Shown here: positions 15,650 to 27,909 of the stretch, in pieces
Numbering within the stretch: position 1 is the first letter of the stretch
Layout: each line of letters opens with the position of its first letter
Source: Mauremys mutica
Taxonomy: Eukaryota; Chordata; Testudines; Geoemydidae
DNA length: 64,000 nt
Assembly: GCF_020497125.1 (NCBI RefSeq)
Contig: NC_059087.1
Location: forward strand, 20,679,925-20,743,924
Reading direction: 5' to 3'
Notes under the pieces: model-generated
Seen by the model: only the letters and a program-made list of their open reading frames with translations
What the model was told of the DNA's origin: nothing
Databases searched by the model: none
Translations under genes and position numbers: made by a program

Positions 15650-16559
15650 TGCAGTCTCAGAACAGTGGCCAAGGACTGAATGGGCCATAGAGACTGACTT
15701 ACCCTATCACCCTACAGGTGGTCCCTTCATATCAGGGCTGAGACAGGGGGAAGCTTGCACTACTGCTGCCCAAGCTGTATCCAGTCTGGGAATAAACAGA
15801 GGTCTTCATTCTCCAAGGCTATGAATCAGGCACCTTTCACCAGCATGAAATTAAATGTTTATTATTGTTTACAAAAAAAATTAAGTTAACATTTACAGGA
15901 GGAAATTAGTAAGAAAAACAGGAAGACGAGCACCTAATTTCAATGGGAGGTCATAAGTACATTGTCCCCGGTACTCATACACTTAGGGATTTTTTCCCTC
16001 TCTGCCCATACCAGTTTTGGGCTTGATCCTGAGACATACAGAGCACCTGCAACTCTGACTAAAACTGATGGGACTTGCAGGGGCTCAGTACCTCTCCGGA
16101 TCAGCACCTATATTATTTAGGAACTACTTTTCTTTGGAAAGTATAATACAAACTTCCAACTTCTATGGAGCTACCACTTCAGAACATACCTCTCAACCAT
16201 TTTCACAAAGAGGTATACTGGCTTAATATTACACCCAAACTAACCTGTGTCATGCACATAGGACATTTACCTTGATCGTGTGGAAATGCAAAATTAATGT
16301 CTCAATCTGATTTTAATTTTTAAGGCCTAGCATTTTATATCAGTTAGAGAGAACATACCCATGACAAAGAAGCAGATCCAGTGATATTTTAAGCATCCTC
16401 CTTACAATTTTTTGTCCCATACACAAAGGCGACTGACAGCCACCAGAATTTTTGCAGATTGAGAGGTATGCTTGAGAAAAGCAGCAAAAAGCATTTAGGA
16501 AAGATAAAGGCAAATACTAAGGAAGCTTATTAGCATTTCCTGGCATGTGCATTCCTTAC

Positions 16560-16752
16560 CTCCTTCCTCAGCGGTGCCATGTATTCCCACGTGTTGGTTT
16601 TTGGATCATACCTCTCTACCTCCCTTAGGTCTTCATGATAGTCTCGCCCTGCGACAGCATATATATATTTGTCCACAACACAGACACAGAGGTCAGCATG
16701 CTCTTGCTGCAGGGACTGGATCTGGAACCATTTGTTGTGTCGTGGGTCGTAC
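16560..16752 (-). CDS. KLHL22: KLHL22 coding exon (Kelch repeat)
   Basis: A 193-nt exon encoding residues 371-435 (YDPRHNKWFQIQSLQQEHAD ... YMAPLRKE). Its first base completes the split arginine codon from the upstream exon. It carries the blade with VCVVDKYIYAVAGRDYH. The acceptor is TTGCAAG and the donor is GAG|GTAAGG. No ATG-initiated frame covers it, so it was identified by translating from the junctions. Confidence 0.95.
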
Positions 16753-17181
16753 CTTGCAAAGGAACATGACCAAACTGGGTTACCAACACAAATCCACCAC
16801 AGAGTACTGAGACATGGACACGGTCATTGCTGGAACATGGGTTAGCACCACATAGATCTAGACCACTGCCTTCTCTTTGGCCCAAATTCAGCTTCTCTGT
16901 AAGTAGGTGCAATTCACTAGAGTGAAATTTGGCCATTCATATCAAAATATATTTATCAGCTAAGTTTTTATTCTGTTTTGAAGGAGAACACATTAGCAAA
17001 TATAATCATGTTGTACAAGTCTACTGTTTCCAGTATCCTTTGCACCACTGCCAGTCTACATACCATCAACCTTGCTTGTTTGCAATCATTCCACAATGTA
17101 AAAATTGGCTAATAATAGCACAAAGATTGTATCTGGGAATTTGAGAGGCCAGGAAAGATGCTTCCAATCTAGACAGCTGAT

Positions 17182-18138
17182 TGTGAAGGGCCTATTCAAG
17201 ATAATGGTCCGTTAAGAAAACAATAGGCTTTGGGAGAAGCTTATCCCGTACCTGGTGAGATCCTCCCCAAAAATGCTTCAGACAGCCTACGGATAAGGGC
17301 TGCTATGACTCAGCAAGGCATGCAAGGGCATATGACCAAACCACATCATAATGAACTCCATTTTGGTACCTGTATTTTTCCACAAACTGAGATGGGAACT
17401 TGGCTTGGAACAAAGAGTTCCTACCATATGGAAAGGCTATAAAAGATGGGGAGTGACATCACTTCTGGGTCTCACTCTCTCCACAAGAGCACACCTGACG
17501 AACAAAGACTGAAATGGGAGAAGTACTAGTCCCAGGTTAAAGGGATTTCTAGCTTGTGTATGGCAACTTGGTGGACTACTTGTATATTGCTGATTCAAAT
17601 CCTATCTAGTATATTGAGCTTAGTTTGTGTTTTTGTTTAATTTCCTAGGTAACCAGCTTTGATCTGTTTGTTATAACTTAAAATCTATCTTTCTGTAGGT
17701 AATAAACTTGTTTTATGTTTTATCGTAACCAGTGGGTTTCTGAGTGAAGTGTTTGGGAAAATCTCAGCTTGGTTACCACAGCCTTGTTGCATATCTTCCC
17801 CACAGCAAGGGTGAAGTCTATTAATGAGCTTGCACTATACAGATCCCCGTGCAGTGCAAGACAGTATAATTCTGAGTTTATACTCCAGTAGGAGTGAAAG
17901 GCTGGGGAGCTGGGAAATTGGCTAGTGCTTATATAATTGATCCTTGAGTAGCTTAGGTATTCAGGTAACTCAGCTGGGTGTGTGGAAATTGTGTTGGGTG
18001 ATAACAGTCCCTGGAGAGGCTGGCTGCATATCAGCAGAGCAATGTCAGAAAGGCCAACCTAGTTCAATTGTTAGGGGGCACAGAGGTTCCAACAGCTCCA
18101 AGACTGCACCCCGGGGGGGGGGATGACAACCCATCACA
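17182..18138 (+). mobile_element. Candidate solo LTR
   Basis: Begins TGTGA and ends TCACA, the TG...CA pattern of retroviral-type LTRs. It contains a TATA-like GCTATAAAAG near 17437 followed about 260 bp later by AATAAA near 17701, consistent with a U3-R-U5 order. I recognise the 3' part as a repeated reptile sequence. No clear short target duplication was found and no internal viral genes are present, so the ends are provisional. Confidence 0.5.
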
Positions 18139-18839
18139 GGTACTTCAGCCTTTTCAACGTTAGCTTTCATCCCTAAATATCAATTCCAGATAAAATATGG
18201 AAATCTTAATTACAGGAACAGCCTGAATGCAATCACAGGAACTTAAATTCATCTTGCATCTGACAAATATAAGAACAACTGGATTAAAACCTATTAAAAA
18301 AAAACCACAAGTTTGCAGACAAAAGGGTATTGTCAGACACAGGGCTTGTAATACACCTGTTTAACCAAGTAATGGGCATTAAAATCTAGAAAAAAGCCCG
18401 ATCTCAATGGAACTTAAAAAAAAAAAAAAAAACTGTTAACAGGCTCAACTGTAATTTTCTAACTTAAAATTTAAGATTTTTTTTTTACATCATTATTTAG
18501 TTGTGATTCAATCTTGAGAAGTAGCAGGATACTCATTAATGGCATTACACACCAATTCAAAATAATCAACCAATGGTACAATTGTGTTTGAAGTGTTTCA
18601 TAGCTGTGCTCCTTAAATCACTTCCCTTTTATATCCGATTTGCATATACTACAACTTTGAATTTTTGATCATCCTAATTCACTGCTGCAGACCATCATTC
18701 TGACATTTCCCCTCTGTCTAAGAAGGGAGGAAGAGTTATCTCTTCAGAAACAGTTAACGAGCTTCCATTCCTGCCCTATTCAGGCAAACACACAAGACTT
18801 AATACTTGTATACAGTAGCACATCTGACTTCAAAGTGCT

Positions 18840-19010
18840 ATACAACCAGTAACCTAATTAGGCCTCATAACGACCCTATGGGGTGGTAAATATTATCCCC
18901 ATTTTACAGAGGAGAGAAGTTAAAAAAAACAACAACCGAGGTAACTGAGGGAGTTTGTGTCAGAGCCAAGATCAGCACACAGGAGTTCCTGGCTCCCAGT
19001 CCCATGCTCA
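18840..19010 (-). mobile_element. MIR-like SINE fragment, antisense
   Basis: CCTCATAACGACCCTATGG, ATTATCCCCATTTTACAGA and CAGAGCCAAGATCAGCAC are in the order expected of a reverse-oriented MIR. An AAAAAACAACAACC insert interrupts it. Confidence 0.75.
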
Positions 19011-19295
19011 AAACTCAAGAATATTTTACAACAACTCAGAGCTGTTGTGTAACATTGCTACATTTGCTTTCCCCCTTGTGGTTGATTAGTAAATGAAGCA
19101 TGCACAAACAGAAAGCTTCCCCCTTTACAATCAGGTTGGTCTTCCTTAGTCCTTGTAGTTTCTTTCAATGAGGTCTCAGTACAATTCCCAACTTTTCTGG
19201 CCAACTATCATGTGCACTACAAAAGTGACTGCCCGACTCAGGGAATGGTAATTGGCTGGTAAAAAATAATGGTGGCAGAAGTAGTCTCCTCTTAC

Positions 19296-20014
19296 CTCCA
19301 ACACCTGGACTCTGCTCGAAAACCTCGTACGTTGTTATCTCCCCCAATCAAGTATACAAAGTTGTTGAAAACAGCGATTCCTTGGTTGGACATTCTGGGG
19401 GCTAATGCAGCATTAAAGTGCCTCCACTCTCCCAATAGGGGGTTCAAGTACTTGGCTTGGTCACTGAGGGCTGTGGATGGAGTAGAGTGCATCCCTCCAA
19501 AGCCCACTACACAGTGGAACTCTGACCTCACCTGCGTCTGGGAGCTTTGAAGCATGGGCTGAAGACATTCATTCTTGTGGTACATTAGTGCATCGGCTAC
19601 AGTCTCTCTTAATGGACATGGGCTTAATTTGTCATGGAGCCTTTGCAGGATCTGGAGCTCCATCAGGGGGAAGCGGACTGTTTCCAGTAGCTTAGGAGGC
19701 TCCATCAGTGAGACCTGATCTGTCTCTACCTGTTCTAGGGTATAATGGTACAGAAGCGCCCCTTCATAAACCTCATTCTCACAGTTGACCTCCAAGAGGT
19801 TGCTGCTCAGTAGGGAGTAGACCTTCTCCAGGGGCAGCTGGCGGTATATCTCTGTCTTTGAGAAAGCTACAAAGTTCTTGAGAATGTAGGAGTCCAGCTG
19901 CTCACTCAACTGATTCAAGTCAAAGAGGTCAGCTAATTTGTATACATCCAGGATGTTCTCTTCATCCACCCAGGACATGAGAAAATCACAACAGAACTTA
20001 ATGACTTCTGGAAT
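19296..20014 (-). CDS. KLHL22: KLHL22 large coding exon (BACK and first Kelch repeat)
   Basis: A 719-nt exon encoding residues 132 to 371, from IPEVIKFCCDFLMSWVDEEN to GFRAESRCWR. It covers the BACK domain (KYRQLPLEKVYSLL-type segment) and the first Kelch blade (GIAVFNNFVYLIGGDNNVRG). The acceptor is GTCTCTTGTAG and the donor is GGAG|GTAAGA, splitting an arginine codon after two bases. The first twelve codons lie upstream of the first internal methionine and were placed from the acceptor. Confidence 0.96.
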
Positions 20015-21339
20015 CTACAAGAGACAAAGCAGATTGTTTACTGAAGTAAAAAAAATTGTCTTACATTGGAGAGACCAGATTCATAAGAGTATGGAAGACC
20101 CAAGCTGAGGAAGTTGTAATAAATTGCAGGGAACACCTGTCACCAAGAAGGCTGACAGTGGTCTCTGACTGTTATCAGTACTGGCTGGAAATAAAAACTG
20201 ACAGATTGAGTACTGTTGACCATGGTTTTCACCAAAGATGACTTGAATATGATCCAATGTGGGTTTGTAGATGAAGAAGAACTATATTCTGTGTTTCCAG
20301 TCAGATTAAGCAGTGTGCAAAAGGCACAACAGGATAGTAATTGGGCTGTATCATTCAAATGCAGAGGAAACCTTCTGCAAGGAAAGCTAATGTATTTTAC
20401 GTAGTTTACTGAGTACAGTATGACATTGCTTCTGGACACCAGGAGATAGCAGGAAAGTTCTTTGCTATACATGACAAACTTCTGTTGACTCCACAAAGGC
20501 TAACAGAGTAAATGTCTAGCGAGTAAGTAATCTAATACCACAACATGTATAGTGTGGGAAATAAAAGAAGCAAAAAAAAACTGTCTTGATGGCAAAACAA
20601 GAGCCACTATAATTGTAGCAACTGGGATCACAGTTCCACCCATAGTGGGTCTGTGAATCAGCCTTTATACTGCAGATGAGAGCCTGAGAGGCTGCAGCAC
20701 CAAAACAGTTTCAGAAGAAGGAAGCCAGGTCCTTTAATGTAGATCATAATGTAGGAACTCTTAACCGAATCTCCCTTGAGGAGTCACTAAGCAGGAAAGG
20801 GGTTACTGAGCACACTGGGGAAGTCAACCACTATAAAAGAGTCTCACTCTGGAGAAAATGGTGAAAAATTATAAATAAAAACATAAAACTACTTACATAA
20901 ACAACACATCCATCTATCCATCCAAACCCAGCTTATACACATCTCTAGCTACTTACAAAGCCCTGGTCTACACTACAAACTTACGTTGGTATAACTACGT
21001 CACTCAGGAGTGTGCAAAATCCACATCTGAGCATCATACCTAACCCCCGGTGTAGGCAGTGCTATGTCAATGGGAGGGCGGATGGAGTAGCGTCTTCACT
21101 AAGTGCTGCAGCTGCACCACTACAAGTGTAGACAAGTCCTTACTCCACAGTTTAGCACATTCAGAAAAAAGTTGTAGTCAAATCCATATATGTAGACAGA
21201 AAAGCCCCTGCCCCTTTACTCCTCCTCTATTGTGTTTGTTCACCTCTTCAACCTCTCCTATTTATTCCCCAGAGTGTCCCCATTCCTTATTGGTCCCATT
21301 CTTCCCTGTGTCTTCTTGCTCCATCTCCCAATCCCTCAC
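20015..21339 (-). other. KLHL22 intron
   Basis: Intron of 1325 bp with one MITE at 20960-21137 near its 5' end; otherwise nothing recognised. Confidence 0.9.
20960..21137. mobile_element. MITE of the GTCTACACT-end group
   Basis: Left end CCCTGGTCTACACTACAAAC and right end AAGTGTAGACAAGTCC are inverted termini. Internal CTCAGGAGTGTGCAAAATCC and CCCCGGTGTAGGCAG match the group seen again at 39245 and 42531. Confidence 0.8.
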
Positions 21340-21505
21340 CTGAAGTTGGCAGGCGGCAGTTAGCGTTTCTTGCACGTTGTTCAGGCTGAGTTCCAGTTCA
21401 GAGGTGTATATGAAGTTTAGGATTTTACACATAGCATTGAAGGAGACTCCATGAATACGAATCTCTTCCTGTTCCATCTCTCTTAGACCACCAGCAAACA
21501 TTCCT
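21340..21505 (-). CDS. KLHL22: KLHL22 coding exon (second half of BTB domain)
   Basis: A 166-nt exon encoding residues 76-131 (GMFAGGLREMEQEEIRIHG ... AACQLQ). Its first base completes the arginine split from the previous exon. It is the 3' half of the BTB/POZ fold that contacts CUL3. Splice sites are CTACAG acceptor and CAG|GTGAGG donor. Confidence 0.95.
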
Positions 21506-23809
21506 CTGTAGAAAGAAAAAGGTACACGCTACACTGGAGATGTACCAAAGCTATGTACAGTTCAATCCAGCTTAGCCATATTGTTCTGGGGACATCCAAA
21601 ACACTCAGACGGATAACTGGACAGATAGCTTTGCAAAGCCTCTATGCCTTTCCCCAAATCCAGTACTCCAGGAAATATGCTGGGCTATACAGTTTTGGAA
21701 CTGGAAACCCAGAGCACAGCCTTTTCAGAATGCAGTGAAGAGACACCAGCTAGCTGGCTCTGAAAATCCAGATGGCATAGTTAAGGTTGGGTTAACCAGT
21801 GCTTATCTGTACACATACTCTCCCTGTGCATCCTTGCATTAGTTTAACCTATAAATTGCTTCCCCATTAAGCGCTGGGAGCCCTGTAAACCATAAACCCC
21901 TCCCTCATTGAAAGAATTAAAATAAAATAAATAAATAAATAAAGTAAAAGCAAACAAGAAGGCATAAAGACTCCTGCATCCCCCACTGGGATCACTCTCT
22001 TTAAAGATTTTAGTGTTCATGTTATAAGCCCTAGTTTTTAAAGAAGTTTAAAATAGCCACTGAAGTGTGCTAGCCTAGCGACAGTGCTTTATTGCTACAA
22101 AAGACCCATTGATTCAGATGCCACTGTGTTCTCTTCCAGAAAATGCTGGGGTGATAGAGAAGTGAATGCACTCAGTTCGAAGGTGAACCCATTAAATGTC
22201 TACATTGCAGGCCTGACAGACTCTGAAACATGTTTAAGCCCAGTTCCCCCTACCATCCACACAAAGCCCTCAGGCATATGCCTATATGTTCTCAGCACAT
22301 GCGTTTGATGTATCATCCAGGGATACAGGTATAAGCTCATCTCACTGTACCACAAATCTCTGCCCTCCCTCTTTGTGGCAAAGAGGCAGCTAAGGGTTCA
22401 TGTGGCTAGGTTCATATTGAGATAGTCCATCAATGCTATCCCACAATTCCTGGGGCCTGTGTGCTCTGGCCTTTCTAATTCCCAAGCTCCTACTCACCTC
22501 CCATGCACCATAAGCAACCCCAACTTCCAGAAATCAGAACATCCGAAATCTGTCAATGCAGTGACCGGGTGGACAAGGCATGGGGCATTCATACCATTGC
22601 AATGTGCACTCTCATAAGCAAACTTGACAAGCACAGCTCCACAGGCATGGATGGCTGGACACAGGTACACTATGCAGTGTAGACATACCCTTAGCTGTTA
22701 GGAAGGGAAAGGAATGCTTCACATCATTCAACTGCAACCTACCCCAAAGCAGTGTCGATGGGGTCCTAAGGAAGTGCCATGCAATCCTTGTCTAGAAAGA
22801 TGATGGCTGTTACATCAGGCTTTGTGGGTTGAAGAAGTAGGAGTTGTTTGAAGTAGACAGAATCTTCAAGTGCACCATCAGGAATGCAAAGAAACCATTT
22901 TGCTCTAAACGTGCTCAGAGCTGAAATCTGGGAGTGTGTGTTTTGGATCAGTGTGGTATTACTCCAAATAAGGCTGGTTAAAAAGAATGGCTTGTCCCAC
23001 TTTTGGGTGCCACTCACTAGAACTAATGTGGTTTTGGAACTGAAAAGTTGCGGGACATTAAATCTATGATGCGAGACGTGACTTTCAGTATTTTTAATTT
23101 TTAGTGACTAAGGGCTACTGCAACTCCCCTTAAAATCAATAGAAAGTCCCCCATTGACTACATCAGGAGTTGGATTGCCCCTCCCAAGTTACATAAACAG
23201 CACTTAGGACCATTACTTCCCACAACATGTTTTATAACTTGCTATGTATTATGAAATTACTGTAATAGGCCAAATCTTGTTGGTGCCAATAGAACTTTAA
23301 CAGCTCTGTAGAATGCACTGTGTCGTACTTCTAACGAATGGGGCACATACAAAACAGGCACCACTATGTCCTCCAATTACTATGGGTTCTGAGTGAAACG
23401 GAGGCACCTGGAAGCAAAACTAAATGTGGAATAATGCGAGATTAGCTTTATTTTTAAAGTCATACAAAAGAAAAATGAACAGAAACAAATTAAATATTTT
23501 AAATGCATTCAACTCATCTTAAGGGTCTGCTTTTAAATGCACAAGGATAAGAACACTCCAAGATATGGCTGAATTTCTATTTCTTTCATTCCTCCATGGG
23601 TCAGCCTCCAGACTGCAATGGGCAGGCATTACAGTGTTCTGAATAAACCATGGTATGCCACATGCAACATAGTACAACTTGGGAAAGGACGCGGAGTCCG
23701 AGAGGAAGAAAGATGGAAGTCCAGCCACAATTCAGATTCTCTCTTTTTTTTTTTAAATGATGATTTGAGACAGATGTTGGTTACAGATTCACAGTGATAC
23801 TGGACTCAC
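21506..23809 (-). other. KLHL22 intron
   Basis: Intron of 2304 bp. It contains an old MITE-like element at 22190-22692; the rest shows nothing recognisable. Confidence 0.9.
22190..22692. mobile_element. Old MITE-like element, about 500 bp
   Basis: Ends ATGTCTACATTGCA at the left and GCAGTGTAGACATACCC at the right are inverted and match the group with termini at 12034 and 20960. The interior is diverged and has no open frame of note. Confidence 0.5.
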
Positions 23810-24089
23810 CTGAAATAGTCACATGATGCAGCTAGGAGTATCCGATGAGCTTCAATAGGTTTCCCTTCCACTACCAGGACTACATCAAATAGGATGCCAC
23901 TATCTCGGAGAGCTACCAGGCCACTGAGTAAGGACTGGGAGTGCTCTGCACTGCGGTAAGTGTTGGTGGTGCACTGCTGAAGGGAGGGCTCCAAGGGAGT
24001 CTTGCATGGCTGAGTCAGCTCCTGATCCTCTGCCATCACAAGCAGAAATGCTCAGTACCTCACAGCCACCAGTTATAGCAAGATGAATT
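23810..24089 (-). CDS. KLHL22: KLHL22 first coding exon (start codon, first half of BTB)
   Basis: The ATG at 24034-24036 gives MAEDQELTQPCK, matching the family N-terminus; the coding part is 23810-24036 (residues 1-76). It reaches LFDVVLVVEGKPIEAHRIL and ASCDYF. A 53-nt 5' leader (24037-24089) is inferred from the pyrimidine-rich acceptor TTTTTGTTGTCTCACAG at 24090. The donor is CAG|GTGAGT. A GTG one codon upstream is not needed as a start. Confidence 0.93.
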
Positions 24090-24819
24090 CTGTGAGACAA
24101 CAAAAATAGCAAACGTTTGTGTTTGCTAATTAACAGCATTTTAACTCTTATCAGTCAGCAAAACACACCAACCCTTAAGTACAATCGAGAGACCTTAAAA
24201 CACGGTTCTGCCTCAATGAGATTATTTTGGATTTACACCAAGAGCAGAGTTTGGTGCAAAATGTCGCTTTCATTTACCAAATTCCCAGCTGCACAGGGTT
24301 CTTAGAGACCTTTGCTGTAATAGAAGCTACAAATTGAGTCCCCATCTTTAGTTTACCAGGGTACATCAAAGGGCTTGTTTTGCTGTATTTTTTCTTGTTT
24401 TTGCCTTTTTACATTAGCTGAGCACATTTCCACAAATGCCCCTTCTTGGCCCGGGGCTAAGGTCCCTACACGCACGGCTAATCGAGGAAAGGAAGAAACT
24501 AAGGCGACTGGAGACTGTATTGGCCTTTTACAACTTTGGCGATGAATGTTCAGTGCTGTGACAGCATGCTTTTGCTGTCTAAACTGGCACTGTTTTTCTA
24601 GAAGATTACCAAAGTGGGAATATAAAGACAACTTTCAGGAAGAATTGAACTTCTGAACAATTCCCAGTCTCTAGAATCAGTGGAACATTTAAAAGGGAGA
24701 AATCTCCATGATACAATATTGTCTAAACTACATTTACTCTCACAGCTCTATATTTTACTATATAGTATTTACTGCAAAATTATGCTGAGAAAATGTGAAA
24801 GCTGCAAATTGGGATGTGC

Positions 24820-24956
24820 AGGGCTGCAGCGGCCAGAGAAGGAGATGACTTTCCCCAGCTCCAGGGCTGCAGCTGCCAAGGAGAGATGGCCCTCCTTCCC
24901 AGCCTCAGCTCTGTGGCTCCTGTGGCAGGAGAGAGACCTTAATTATTATTAAGGGT

Positions 24957-25023
<67 letters not shown>

Positions 25024-25155
25024 GCTATTATCCAAAGCGCTTTACAATAGTTAGCTAACGGTACAAACAACATTTGGAAAGATCATTAAGTGGTCCACCA
25101 AGACCTGCAGCAATTTTCAAGTGGTCTGCGAAAAACAAGTTTCAGAACCACTGCT
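24820..25155. mobile_element. hAT-type element with internal (TA)n
   Basis: The right end reads AAGTTTCAGAACCACTG, a hAT terminus. Preceding segments AAAGCGCTTTACAATAGTTA and AAGTGGTCCACCAAGACC match a reptile hAT family from memory. The left part is a GC-rich GGCTGCAG-containing block whose outer end I could not define. Confidence 0.55.
24962..25020. repeat. (TA)n microsatellite
   Basis: About 29 TA dinucleotides in a row, internal to the hAT-type element. It is likely to vary in length between individuals. Confidence 0.95.
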
Positions 25156-27239
25156 ATAGATCATGGGAAAAATCTTGGTTCCACTGAAGTTAATGGCAAA
25201 ACTCTCACTGAATTTACTAGTGTTTACATTACTATGCAACTTTTCCCTTTCTGAATAGATTATATATATGAACAGCAATATATTATTGCAATAGTTCACA
25301 AAACGTTTCTCAGAGAGAAACACCATTACGGAGTTACCTTAAAAGTATGAATTTCTTAACAGTGGCTGTTTTACTGAGATACTTGCCCAATATTTCTCTC
25401 TCGTGTGATCTTTCCCAAATTATAAAATTACTATATGATAGTTTGCACTGTGTTCTCGAGCACTACCTTATAGGCCACACACTGGGCATTAATGCATAAT
25501 AATGTAATTATAAATACAGAAAAAATGCTAAATAAGCAAAAAAGTGTTTCCAAAGCTTTTTTCATAAGGCCTCAGTGTATCTTTAAGAGTTCAACTGTTT
25601 CTGCTTTTTATTCCTCCTTACAGATCATGCTCGCCTGTTGTTTAGAACATTATAATTTTCACAGCATCTACTTAGGATGTCACATGGAGAAGATTCTCAG
25701 ATACAGCAGCAGCTGCTGAACTCTGTTAAAAACAAAGTGCTTGTTTTTATACCAATAGCTTTCATAAAAAAAAGACAAAAGAATGATACAGGGAAAAGTT
25801 TAATGTAGAAAGAACTCTAAAGATTCAGTGAGGCTGTGCAGGTTTTTAAACAGTAGCTAATTTAATGCAATCGCTTTCAAATTCTGGCCCACTGAATATT
25901 TTGTTGGTGTGCAGGTCTGGTCAAACGTTGCTTGCTCTCCCCTGTGTTTCCAACTGTTAAATCAGATTAAGACAGATAAAAATACATAAATGCTTTCTCA
26001 ATATCCCTTTTCCATTTAAGTAATTGCTGTATTTGCCACAAAGATATCATATAATTGTGAATGAGAGAGGGGTGTCCAGGAGACATTTAAGTTGTGGTCC
26101 ACCCATAAAAAAGTTAAGAAGCCATGATCTAATAGTTTTACTGTCATATGTGGATTCCCTGGCACCACTGATATCAATTGCATCTGTTATAAAACATTAT
26201 CTTCCTTCCCAAAGTAATTCCAGGCCCCAGAGATCTATTACAGGCTCTGTACTATCTTTTATGGGTCAGAAGAAATGGAGCTTTCCTGTAACAAAGTGCC
26301 TACTCCTTCCAATAACAAAGCAGTTCCAGTTTCCTAATGTCACTCCTAATGTCCACTTCCTAATATCAACCCACAGATTCCTAATTATAAAAAGGATATT
26401 CCAGGTTACACAAGACTGAATGATAGTTTCCCAGAAATCAATGTGGTTCCAAACTAATCAATTCATGTCTGTTCTCAGGTCAGGCAAGAAAGACAGATAA
26501 AGTCAACTTCCAGTTTTACTCCCAAACTATCCCTTCTAGTTGTTAAAATTATTGCTCATGTGGGACTGAAAACACCATCTGAATCCCAAGGTATACAGTC
26601 TAGATAACACAGGATAGCATAGTTAACAACCCTATTCCATGACTGCTTTGTCAGGACTTAGTGATGAAACTACAGTAGACCACTAGCTACATTAGTTTTG
26701 GAGCTAGAAACTCTAAATAAGAACAGCATGTGGTCAGCGGTCTGACTAAAGAATCTTCTTTGCATTTAGAACAATGGAATCCAGTCTCTGCTCTACCAAT
26801 AGAGGTAGAGATGGGACTGAGATCTGACTTTTCAATGAGATTCCCTGCTATATACCATAGCTTTGCTTTTCATGGCACCTGAAAGACAACACTGATTGTT
26901 CGTTCACCTTTAACCCCTATGCCTTTATCCTATTTGTGGTTGTAACGGTACTTCTAAAGCTGTGGGAACAGCACTGCAGAAGACTTTATGTTTCCAACGG
27001 TTAATTAAAAAGGTTCTCAGAATCACTAATGTAAATAATAGAAATGGCTTTAAGTGGTCATGTATTTGATCCTTGTTCCCACAGGCAAGACTGGACCGAA
27101 CCAGTACTGCTGTTGGCTCCCACCAACGCTCTGGGCACTACTCATTCCCGACCGTCTCGACTCTAGGAAAATAAGCAGCTGTGTTACACGCCAGCAGAAC
27201 GGGGCTGACACGGATGTATCACACGTACAGCTGCACACC

Positions 27240-27800
27240 AGTTATTCATGTCTCTCCTCCTCGCCACGGAACACACCAAGGGGGCTCTCCGCGGCAGCCC
27301 CTTGTCCGGCAAAGGGCGAGGAGGGCAGCAGCGGGAGTGGGGAAGCACCAGAAGACGTGGGGCTAAAATATCGGGGGGGGGGGGTTCCGTGTGCGGGACG
27401 GCAGGCTTGTGAGTCAGTCACGCCCTTGTTGAACAGCGCCGGGGGCCGCCACACGGGCACGAAGCCTCCCTCGGTGTCGGGGGGCAGCACACCGCGGGGG
27501 GGGGGCAGGCGCAAGGGCGCCTCGGGGAGGGGGTGTCTCCCTACCGGTGGGGGCAGGGCGGCAGCTCAGTCAGGGGCTGCTAGTTGTCAGTAGCTCCCCC
27601 CCCCCTCCGAATCCCGCCTGGAAACCCCGGGGAGGGCGGAGGGCGCCCGCCTGGACACAGCCCTGCGGTCACCTACCGGCAGCGGCGACCCCAGCCTCGC
27701 ACCTGCCCCGCCGCCTTCTTCCGGGTTCATCTTCGCACAACCATAGAGTCAAGCCAGAGCGCCCTTCCCACGTGACTGAACAGAGGGATACGCCCACAAG
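27240..27800 (-). promoter_or_regulatory. KLHL22 CpG-island promoter
   Basis: A CpG-rich block with GC boxes lies upstream of KLHL22. An ETS core (CCGGAAG on the minus strand, 27718-27726) and an E-box CACGTGAC (27769-27776, USF-type GTCACGTG on the minus strand) lie just upstream of a candidate donor at 27673. No TATA box is visible. G-runs of 8-10 near 27373 and 27496 may hamper sequencing. Confidence 0.75.
27673..27730 (-). other. KLHL22: Candidate non-coding exon 1 of KLHL22
   Basis: On the minus strand, GCCGGTAG|GTGACC gives a usable donor just downstream of the ETS site. The 5' boundary is unknown. Inferred because the ATG-bearing exon begins with a strong acceptor and the nearest CpG island upstream is here. 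Confidence 0.4.
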
Positions 27801-27909
27801 CCCTTCTTAAAGGGGCCCTCACCAATTGCCTCTCTCCGGCTGGCTGTGTCTGGATCTGCCTGGACATCTCTCGTGTCTTTCGGACAGGCGTCTAGCACAT
27901 TTGCCCTGG

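Larger units (their letters stand above)
14704..16559 (-). other. KLHL22 intron
   Basis: Intron of 1856 bp. It contains a MIR-like SINE at 15081-15270 and a 43-bp tandem duplication at 15564-15649. Confidence 0.9.
16753..19295 (-). other. KLHL22 intron
   Basis: Intron of 2543 bp. It holds an LTR-like element at 17182-18138 and an antisense MIR fragment at 18840-19010. The remaining sequence is AT-rich without recognisable structure. Confidence 0.9.
24090..27672 (-). other. KLHL22 first intron (inferred)
   Basis: Intron between the proposed non-coding exon 1 and the first coding exon. It contains a hAT-type element with a TA microsatellite at 24820-25155. No further exon was found in it, and 25.2-27.0 kb is plain AT-rich sequence. 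Confidence 0.65.
12551..27740 (-). other. KLHL22: KLHL22 gene (complete)
   Basis: Kelch-like protein 22, a substrate adaptor of the CUL3-RING ubiquitin ligase. Published substrates are PLK1 at kinetochores and DEPDC5 in amino-acid signalling to mTORC1 (family knowledge). Six coding exons (1917 nt with stop) join in phase with GT-AG junctions into 638 residues, against 634 in human as I recall. Domain order: a BTB domain about residues 45-120 (DVVLVVEG, ASCDYFRGMFAGG), BACK about 150-255, then Kelch repeats about 295-590 (GGDNN, GGSNND, LGGRSHNRG). The C-terminus ends in the conserved acidic SVSDWEEFDNSSED. Exon 1 appears non-coding and lies in a CpG island. No stop, frameshift or missing exon is visible, so the gene looks intact. 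It is tandem to CRKL on the same strand and divergent from MED15. Confidence 0.95.

Noticed and set aside
27054..27593. 179-codon plus-strand frame at the KLHL22 promoter
   Set aside because: It runs from AT-rich intron into the CpG island, is low complexity and has no recognisable domain.
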